DNA of 64,000 nucleotides from contig NZ_SDKK01000011.1 of assembly GCF_008107625.1 (NCBI RefSeq), positions 62,001-126,000 of the forward strand. The letters are read 5' to 3'. The notes under the pieces were generated by a model. The model had not been told where the DNA came from. It saw only the letters and a program-made list of their open reading frames with translations, and ran no database searches. Of this stretch, positions 58,433-64,000 are shown in pieces; position 1 is the first letter of the stretch, and each line of letters begins with the position of its first letter. This stretch comes from Zoogloea oleivorans. GTDB lineage: Bacteria; Pseudomonadota; Gammaproteobacteria; Burkholderiales; Rhodocyclaceae. The translations under genes and the position numbers were made by a program.

Positions 58433-58987
58433 TTGAGAAAATCCGTGTTGTTGCTGTCGATGCTGGGAAGCCTTCTGATCAGTCAGTCGGCGAACGTGCT
58501 TGCGCTGGAGAGCAGCCTTGCGGGCAATACGTCCATGAAGCGGGGCGCAGGCTCTGCCGTACCCTTTGGTGGCGCATACTCGCCATCCCGACATGGCACA
58601 CGCCCCGAAGCCTTGCGCCGTCCCACCGCAACCCTGTGCGGCCTGCAGGGCCAGACACAGGGCCGTGCAGCGACAACCCGCCAGGACGCCTCGGGAAAAG
58701 TGCATCTGTTCAACGATCCAGGCTCCCTCAAGAACCGGAATGGCAACATCTATGGCAACTGTGGCGGCACCTCGGCCCCCGGCATCCGCCGGGGAAGCGG
58801 CACCGGCAAAATAACGTCTGCCTACAATGCCCGCACCAACACCTTGAAGGCCGCCACCGATGGTTACGTAAACCGCTCGGCAAGCAACGCACTGATGCCC
58901 AAGAAAGTACCGTCGATGTACGACCCGGCCACCGGCGCCCTCAAGCCCTCGAAGAGTCTCAACGCCTACCAGATCTACCAGCGCTAA
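58433..58987 (+). CDS. Small secreted protein of unknown function
   Basis: The 184-residue protein has a signal peptide (MRKSVLLLSMLGSLLISQSANVLA region, cleavage near residue 25) and a basic, Gly/Ser/Asn-rich mature part with only two Cys (LCGLQG and GNCGG), which may form a disulfide. I do not recognise a family. Start is TTG 58433: AAGAGG lies 7-8 nt upstream and no ATG fits the signal peptide. It is divergent from the ODP gene and next to the FNR-type box. Confidence 0.65.
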   Translation: MRKSVLLLSMLGSLLISQSANVLALESSLAGNTSMKRGAGSAVPFGGAYSPSRHGTRPEALRRPTATLCGLQGQTQGRAATTRQDASGKVHLFNDPGSLKNRNGNIYGNCGGTSAPGIRRGSGTGKITSAYNARTNTLKAATDGYVNRSASNALMPKKVPSMYDPATGALKPSKSLNAYQIYQR

Positions 58988-59021
58988 ATAAAACGGGGAC
59001 GAACCCGAAAGTCCGTCCCCG
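58988..59021 (-). terminator. htpG terminator
   Basis: Stem CGGGGACG (58994-59001) / CGTCCCCG (59014-59021) with a 12-nt loop. On the minus strand it is followed by TTTTATTTA, so it ends htpG transcription; it may also act weakly on the plus strand. Confidence 0.8.
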
Positions 59022-59033
59022 CGGTCAGAACGA

Positions 59034-60956
59034 TCAGTTGCCGTTCATCGCCAGCATCAACTGGTTGATGCGCTTCACGAAGCTCGCCGGATCGTCCAGC
59101 GTGCCGCCTTCAGCCAGCAGGGCCTGATCGAACAACACAGCCGCCCAGTCTTCAAACTGCTTGTCTTCGTACTTGAGGCGCAGCACCACCGGGTGGGCCG
59201 GATTGATCTCGAGAATCGGCTTCGACAGGGGCATGTTCTGTCCGGCGGCCTTCATCATGCGGGCCAGATTCATCCCCATGTCGTGCTCGTCGGCCACCAG
59301 GCAGGCGGGCGAATCGGTCAGGCGATGGGTGACGCGCACGTCCTTCACCTTGTCGCCGAGGCTGCCCTTCATCTTGTCGAGCAGATCCTTCAGCTCGCCG
59401 GTTTCCTTCTCGATGGAAGCCTTTTCGGCTTCATCTTCCAGCGTGCCCAGATCCAGGCCACCCTTGGCGACAGAAGCCAGCTGCTTGCCGTCGAACTCGG
59501 TCAGGTTGCCCACCACCCACTCATCCACGCGATTGGAGAGCAGCAGCACTTCGATGCCCTTCTTGCGGAAGATTTCGAGATGCGGGCTGTTCTTGGCGGC
59601 GTTGAAGGTGTCGGCAGTGACGTAGTAGATCTTGTCCTGCCCTTCCTTCATGCGGCCGATGTAGTCCGCCAGCGACACCGTTTCCTCGGTGGTATCGGCA
59701 AGCGTGGAGGCAAAGCGCAGCAGGCCGGCAATCTTGTCCTTGTTGGAATGATCCTCGCCGACGCCTTCCTTCAGCACCTGCCCGAACTCCTTCCAGAAGG
59801 TCGTGTATTTGTCCTTCTGATTCTCGGCGAGGTCTTCCAGCAGGCCCAGCACCTTCTTCGTGCAACCGGCGCGCAGGGTGTCGATGTCCTTGGATTCCTG
59901 GAGGATTTCGCGGGACACGTTGAGCGGCAGATCGCTGGAATCGACGATACCGCGCACGAAGCGCAGGTACAGCGGCATCAGCTTCTCGGCATCGTCCATG
60001 ATGAAGACGCGGCGCACATACAGCTTCACGCCATGGCGTGCCTGGCGGTCCCACATGTCGAAAGGCGCGTGGCCCGGCACGTAGAGCAGCTGGGTGTATT
60101 CGTGGCGACCTTCGACCTTCGAATGGGTCCAGGCCAGCGGCTCTTCGTAGTCGTGGCCGACGTGCTTGTAGAACTCGGTGTATTCCTCGTCGCTGATGTC
60201 CGACTTGGCACGCGCCCACAAGGCATTGGCCTTGTTGATGGTCTCGTCTTCGTCGCTGACGACCTGTGCCTGCTTCTCCTCGTCCCACTGCTCCTTCTTC
60301 ATCACGATGGGCTGAAGAATGTGGTCGGAATATTTCTGAATGATCGAACGCAGCTTCCAGCTGGCCAGCAGATCGTCCTGGTCATCGCGCAGGTGCAGCG
60401 TGATCTCGGTGCCGCGACCGGCCTTGTCGATGGGCTCGACGGTGTATTCGCCGGCCGATTCGCCGGTCATCGAGCATTCCCACTTCACGCCTTCGGCTGC
60501 CGCCAGGCCGGCGCGACGGGTGCGCACCGTGACCTTGTCGGCAACGATGAAGGCCGAGTAGAAACCGACGCCGAACTGGCCGATCAGGTGGGCGTCCTTC
60601 TTCTGGTCGCCGGTCAGCTTGCCGAAAAATTCCTTGGTCCCCGACTTGGCGATGGTGCCCAGATTGGTCACCACCTCATCGCGATTCATGCCGATGCCGT
60701 TGTCGGCAATCGTCAGCGTCCGGGCGGCCTTGTCGTAGGCCACGCGGATCTTCAACTCGGCGTCGTCCTCGAACAGCCCACCGTTCTCCAGGGCTTCGAA
60801 ACGCAGCTTGTCGCAGGCATCGGAGGCATTCGAAACCAGCTCACGCAGGAAGATCTCGCGGTTCGAATACAGCGAGTGAATCATGAGGTGCAGCAGTTGC
60901 TTGACCTCAGCCTGAAAGTTCAAGGTTTGCGCGGACGACATTTGCTCGACAGTCAT
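59034..60956 (-). CDS. htpG: Chaperone protein HtpG (Hsp90)
   Basis: ATP-dependent dimeric Hsp90 chaperone of the cytosol. The 640 residues show the GHKL ATP site ([40 protein letters not shown]) in the N-terminal domain, the middle domain and the C-terminal dimerisation domain. ATG 60956 has GGAG 8 nt upstream; the longer frame to 60992 runs into the heat-shock promoter, and an inner ATG lies at 60941. A sigma-32 promoter precedes it. Confidence 0.97.
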   Translation of the reverse strand: MTVEQMSSAQTLNFQAEVKQLLHLMIHSLYSNREIFLRELVSNASDACDKLRFEALENGGLFEDDAELKIRVAYDKAARTLTIADNGIGMNRDEVVTNLGTIAKSGTKEFFGKLTGDQKKDAHLIGQFGVGFYSAFIVADKVTVRTRRAGLAAAEGVKWECSMTGESAGEYTVEPIDKAGRGTEITLHLRDDQDDLLASWKLRSIIQKYSDHILQPIVMKKEQWDEEKQAQVVSDEDETINKANALWARAKSDISDEEYTEFYKHVGHDYEEPLAWTHSKVEGRHEYTQLLYVPGHAPFDMWDRQARHGVKLYVRRVFIMDDAEKLMPLYLRFVRGIVDSSDLPLNVSREILQESKDIDTLRAGCTKKVLGLLEDLAENQKDKYTTFWKEFGQVLKEGVGEDHSNKDKIAGLLRFASTLADTTEETVSLADYIGRMKEGQDKIYYVTADTFNAAKNSPHLEIFRKKGIEVLLLSNRVDEWVVGNLTEFDGKQLASVAKGGLDLGTLEDEAEKASIEKETGELKDLLDKMKGSLGDKVKDVRVTHRLTDSPACLVADEHDMGMNLARMMKAAGQNMPLSKPILEINPAHPVVLRLKYEDKQFEDWAAVLFDQALLAEGGTLDDPASFVKRINQLMLAMNGN

Positions 60957-60990
60957 AAAGCTTGCTCCATAAGAACCGTTAACGATGCTC

Positions 60991-61018
60991 ATATGGGTGC
61001 GCCTGTCTCACTTTCAAG
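60991..61018 (-). promoter_or_regulatory. Sigma-32 (heat-shock) promoter of htpG
   Basis: On the minus strand CTTGAAA (61018-61012), 13-nt spacer, ACCCATAT (60998-60991). Only one base differs from the RpoH consensus. It lies about 35 nt before the htpG start and within the divergent gap to the histidine kinase gene. Confidence 0.85.
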
Positions 61019-61035
61019 CCCCATGCCTCCAACAG

Positions 61036-62850
61036 ATGGAACGACTTCGCCGCCCTCCTGCTCTCCTTGCCTCGCCGGCCCTCTCCGCCGAGGCGCCGGA
61101 ACCTGCCACAAATGCCCACCCGTCCCTGCGGCGTTTGCGCGTGGCCATCTGGCTTGCCTTCACGCTGCTCGCCGCCCTGATCGTCGGCGTCGCCATCTCC
61201 CTGATCCGCTTCGACCGGGAACAGGCCCTGCAGCGGGCCGAATCCGAACTGCTGAGCCTGACCCGCGCTCTTGAAGAACACGTGGCACGCAGCTTCGGCG
61301 AGACGGAAGGCGCTGTCGCCGAAGTCGCCGGCATTCTGGCCGCCCGCGCCAGCGTCGAAGCCTTCGACGACAATGAGCTTCAAAGACTGCTGCGCCAACG
61401 CGCCATCCATCTGCCCGAGGCCGACTACCTCTTCGTCGAACGGGAGGACGGCAGCCTGGCCGCCGACTCCAGCGATCCCTCCCCGACCGAAAAAAGCACC
61501 GAACCAGCGCCCAAACGTGCCATTCCCCATCTCCTGAAGGAAGAAATCGAAATCGGCAGCCCGACCCGCAGCCCAGTCACCGGGCACTGGATCACGCCGC
61601 TGACGCGCCAGGTCTTCGATCCCGCCGGAAAATACCTGGGTACCGCAGGCGCAGCCATGAGCCACTCCTATTTCGAGGGCGTCTACCGCGACCTGCAACT
61701 GGCCCCGCGGGACACCATCCTGATTCTCCACGCCACCCGAGCCATCACCCTGATCCGCCATCCCCAGGTCGAAGAGCTGATCGGCAGCAGCGTGGCGGAT
61801 TCCCCCGCCATCGGCGCAGAACACGATCAGCGCAGCATGGTCGTCACCGGCTCGACAGACAATGACCCCGCCGAGCGCATCACCGCCTACCGGCGCCTGG
61901 CCGACCGGCCACTGATCGTCGGCACCAGCCGCCCGATGGAAGACGCCCTCGCCAATTTCTACGAGCACCGTCGGCGCATTGCAGCTGGTACCAGCCTGCT
62001 GCTGACCCTCGTCGGCGCCCTGGCCCTCCTGCTCCACCGGGATGCCAGCCGACGCGACGAGGAGCGACTGGCCCTGGCCGAACTGAATGCCACCCTGGAA
62101 GAGCGGGTCCGCCTGCGCACCGAGGAGCTGGAGCAATCCAACCGGGAGCTGCTGAGCTTCAGCTACTCCGTCTCCCACGACCTGCGGGCACCGCTGCGGG
62201 CCATCAACGGCTTCTCCCATGCCCTCGCAGAAGACTACGGCGAACGCCTGGACGACACCGGCCGCAACTATCTGGAACGCCTGCGCAAGGCCAGCCTGCG
62301 CATGGGCGAGTTGATCGACGAGCTGCAAAAGCTGGCCGGTGTGTCCCGCCACACCCTGCGCATAGAGCACACCGACGTCACCGCCATCGCCCGGGAAATC
62401 CTCGACGACCTGAGCACCACGGCACCGGAGCGGGTGGTCCATACCCATGTAGACTCCGACCTGAACGCCGATGCCGACCCTACCCTGATCCGCACCGCCC
62501 TCGAAAACCTGCTTGGCAACGCCTGGAAGTTCTCCCGCGACAGCCACCCGACACTGATCCAGGTCGGCGGGCGCGCGCATGGGGCAGAAAAACTCTTCTA
62601 CGTGACGGACAACGGCATCGGCTTCGACATGGCCCACGCCGGCAAGCTCTTCGAGCCCTTCCAGCAGCTCCACAAACGAGATGGTTTCGAAGGATCGGGA
62701 ATCGGCCTCGCCAGCGTGCGCCGCATCGTCGAGCGCCACGGCGGTTCGGTGTGGGCAGAGTCGTCTCCGGGAAGCGGCACGACGGTGTTCTTTACGCTGC
62801 CGCGCAGCCCGGCCATGGTCCGCCGGCCGCGGGAAAGGCTGCAGGGCTGA
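61036..62850 (+). CDS. Membrane sensor histidine kinase
   Basis: The 604-residue kinase has transmembrane helices at about 36-55 (AIWLAFTLLAALIVGVAISL) and about 335-350, flanking a large periplasmic sensor of double-PAS/Cache type, then a short coiled coil, a HisKA domain with phospho-acceptor His in SYSVSHDLRAPLRAINGF, and a HATPase domain (ENLLGNAWKFS, DNGIGFDM, GSGIGLASVRRI). The H-box type is the bacteriophytochrome-like class. No response regulator is adjacent, so it is an orphan kinase. ATG 61036 was chosen; the in-frame start at 60985 falls inside the htpG promoter. The signal is unknown. Confidence 0.9.
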   Translation: MERLRRPPALLASPALSAEAPEPATNAHPSLRRLRVAIWLAFTLLAALIVGVAISLIRFDREQALQRAESELLSLTRALEEHVARSFGETEGAVAEVAGILAARASVEAFDDNELQRLLRQRAIHLPEADYLFVEREDGSLAADSSDPSPTEKSTEPAPKRAIPHLLKEEIEIGSPTRSPVTGHWITPLTRQVFDPAGKYLGTAGAAMSHSYFEGVYRDLQLAPRDTILILHATRAITLIRHPQVEELIGSSVADSPAIGAEHDQRSMVVTGSTDNDPAERITAYRRLADRPLIVGTSRPMEDALANFYEHRRRIAAGTSLLLTLVGALALLLHRDASRRDEERLALAELNATLEERVRLRTEELEQSNRELLSFSYSVSHDLRAPLRAINGFSHALAEDYGERLDDTGRNYLERLRKASLRMGELIDELQKLAGVSRHTLRIEHTDVTAIAREILDDLSTTAPERVVHTHVDSDLNADADPTLIRTALENLLGNAWKFSRDSHPTLIQVGGRAHGAEKLFYVTDNGIGFDMAHAGKLFEPFQQLHKRDGFEGSGIGLASVRRIVERHGGSVWAESSPGSGTTVFFTLPRSPAMVRRPRERLQG

Positions 62851-62872
62851 AGCCTGCAGCCTGCAGCCTGCA
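62837..62872. repeat. Hairpin and GCCTGCA tandem repeat at the histidine kinase / greB junction
   Basis: Arms GGCTGCAGG (62837-62845) and CCTGCAGCC (62853-62861) form a 9-bp stem across the kinase stop codon. GCCTGCA is repeated three times in tandem at 62852-62872. The hairpin may separate transcription of the convergent genes; it lacks a T-run. Confidence 0.5.
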
Positions 62873-62882
62873 GCCACATGAT

Positions 62883-63437
62883 TCATTCGTAGCGGATTTC
62901 CACCACTTCGATTTCACGCATGCCGGCCGGGCTGGCAAAACGGATCACGTCGCCCTCCCGCGCCTTCAAGAGCGCCCGTGACAGCGGCGCGATCCAGCTG
63001 ATCCGCCCTTCCGAGGCATTCGCTTCGTCCACGCCGACGATCTGGTAAGTCTGCTCCAGTTCGCCGTCCACATCGCAGACGGTCACCGTCGCGCCAAAAA
63101 AGACCTGTTCGGTGTTCTCCTGCTCGGCGGGCGCTATCACCGTCGAACTCTCCAGGCGCTTGAGCAGGAAGCGGATGCGCCGGTCGATCTCGCGCAGGCG
63201 CTTCTTGCCGTAGATGTAATCGCCATTTTCCGAACGGTCGCCGTTTGACGCCGCCCAGCGGATGGTTTCGACCAGCACCGGACGCTCCTCGCGCACCAGT
63301 TGATCGAGTTCGGCCTTGAGTTTCTCGTAGCCCTTGCGGGTCATGTAGTTGTGCGTACCTGGCGGCAAGCCCGGCACGCTGGCGGCCAACTCTTCGTCCT
63401 CATCCTGATCACTTTCTTTGACGAAGGCTTTATTCAC
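62883..63437 (-). CDS. greB: Transcription elongation factor GreB
   Basis: Rescues backtracked RNA polymerase by stimulating transcript cleavage. The 184-residue protein has the N-terminal coiled coil (YEKLKAELDQLVREERP) with acidic tip region ASNGDRSENGDY and a C-terminal FKBP-like domain (ALLKAREGDVIRFASPAG). RREIDRRIRFLLKRLE-type basic helix (KKRLREIDRRIRFLLKRLE) fits GreB more than GreA. GTG 63437 has GGAG 9 nt upstream and is preferred to TTG 63458. A 25-residue acidic N-terminal extension precedes the core. Confidence 0.92.
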   Translation of the reverse strand: MNKAFVKESDQDEDEELAASVPGLPPGTHNYMTRKGYEKLKAELDQLVREERPVLVETIRWAASNGDRSENGDYIYGKKRLREIDRRIRFLLKRLESSTVIAPAEQENTEQVFFGATVTVCDVDGELEQTYQIVGVDEANASEGRISWIAPLSRALLKAREGDVIRFASPAGMREIEVVEIRYE

Positions 63438-63518
63438 CCTGACACACTCCGGAAACAAGAAACGGGAGGCGAATGGTAGGAGTCGCCCGCCAGACTGGCA
63501 AGCGACTCCGCAAACGCG

Positions 63519-63752
63519 TCAGTGATAAACCGCCGGCTGCGTCATCAAGGTGCCGTAGTCTGCGATCCAGATTTCAAAATCGTCCATCTCGGTGGCCGCC
63601 GAGGCCACGTCACGCAATTCCCTGAGGAAGCGCTGAGCTGCCTCATCCCGGAAGAGCACCCCGACTCCACGCCGCTTGTCGATCACTTCCACCGCATCGA
63701 CATTGGGATAATCAACCACGTAAAGCACCGGATTATTGAGTACCACGTTCAT
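63519..63752 (-). CDS. DUF3567-family small protein
   Basis: The 77-residue protein (MNVVLNNPVLYVVDYPNVD at its start) resembles the DUF3567 family of short proteins found mainly in betaproteobacteria. Function is unknown; no signal peptide, membrane segment or Cys is present. AGGAGAC lies upstream of ATG 63752. The gene sits 60 bp beyond greB on the same strand. Confidence 0.75.
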   Translation of the reverse strand: MNVVLNNPVLYVVDYPNVDAVEVIDKRRGVGVLFRDEAAQRFLRELRDVASAATEMDDFEIWIADYGTLMTQPAVYH

Positions 63753-63922
63753 GACAGGTCTCCTGGATAACGGGGTTTTGCCTTTTGGGCATTGGTGCTA
63801 CCTCAGATGGGAACACACAGAAGCACTTCAAGTTCCCGGACGCCGTTGTATTTCCTTGGCCCCGCGCCTAAGATTCAGCACAACCCGCCGACAGCTGCGC
63901 CCAACCTCAGTCCCGACCAGGC

Positions 63923-64000
63923 ATGAACGACAGCAACGAACCCAGCGCCGATGTCACCAGCCTTTCTTCACGGCTGGCCACCCTTGCCACCGAGCATCGG
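63923..64000 (+). CDS. Start of a gene cut by the window end (possible YdcH/DUF465-like)
   Basis: An ATG at 63923 opens a frame of 26 codons to the window edge (MNDSNEPSADVTSLSSRLAT...). The run SSRLATLATEHR resembles the start of the YdcH/DUF465 helix, but too little is visible to be sure. No strong ribosome site is seen upstream. The 170 nt between this and the DUF3567 gene hold divergent promoters at most. Confidence 0.35.
   Translation, partial: MNDSNEPSADVTSLSSRLATLATEHR

Noticed and set aside
62852-62872. Possible CRISPR or satellite array
   Set aside because: Only three 7-nt copies without spacers. No other regularly spaced repeats were found in the window.

Overview
The window is GC-rich, densely coded bacterial chromosome. 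Gene content points to a betaproteobacterium, most likely of the Rhodocyclales: the tig-clpP-clpX-lon and pyrG-kdsA-eno-ftsB runs, a DUF3567-type small protein, an ETF-quinone oxidoreductase of respiratory type, and many genes closest in style to Azospira/Azoarcus/Dechloromonas relatives. The genus is an inference; no rRNA or other diagnostic marker is present.

Layout. (1) 1-1841: right-hand edge of a genomic island, with a cut-off hypothetical gene, a P4-type integrase and short GGGGGTATC repeats, integrated at the 3' end of tRNA-Arg(CCT) (1839-1913). (2) 2032-7816: protein quality control operon tig-clpP-clpX-lon (minus strand), with a clear sigma-32 type promoter directly before lon. (3) 8175-12963: prkA-yeaH-spoVR stress operon. 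(4) 12964-17497: an unusual cluster of an orphan Rieske protein, a persulfide-dioxygenase-like metallo-beta-lactamase protein, CcoG, and a FisR-type sigma-54 activator carrying Cys53/Cys64/Cys71. A sigma-54-like promoter and an IHF consensus site precede the first gene. I regard this as the most interesting system in the window. (5) 17481-22124: TetR-controlled ABC export operon with an alpha/beta hydrolase and a near-perfect 28-bp operator. (6) 22167-27758: secreted beta-helix protein, a short DnaJ-like co-chaperone, tRNA hydroxylation protease-family protein TrhP, ribosomal protein L31, and a GT-C glycosyltransferase. (7) 27951-32149: ftsB, eno, kdsA, pyrG. (8) 32292-37204: isochorismatase-like hydrolase, acetoacetyl-CoA synthetase, thioesterase, and divergently ETF-QO, with a palindromic operator candidate between the last two. 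(9) 37298-48820: purL, then a plus-strand run of diguanylate cyclase, PAP2 phosphatase, LPG-synthase-like membrane protein, polyprenyl-phosphate sugar transferase and two ArnT-like transferases, which looks like an envelope lipid glycosylation module. (10) 48821-49121: 300 nt of non-coding DNA full of palindromes. (11) 49122-57415: rmuC, an FtsX-type permease, an M20 amidohydrolase, an HDAC-family deacetylase and a MoxR/VWA pair. (12) 57498-64000: standalone ODP-type di-iron protein next to an FNR/ANR-type box, a small secreted protein, htpG with a sigma-32 promoter, a membrane histidine kinase, greB, a DUF3567 protein and the start of one more gene.

Repeats and control sites: three REP-like loci (37221-37242, 50574-50638, 57424-57488) share a GTGG-headed palindrome, two of them as inverted pairs, as expected for elements mobilised by RAYT transposases (no RAYT gene is in the window). 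Several factor-independent terminators are clear. No CRISPR array, rRNA or complete insertion sequence was seen.
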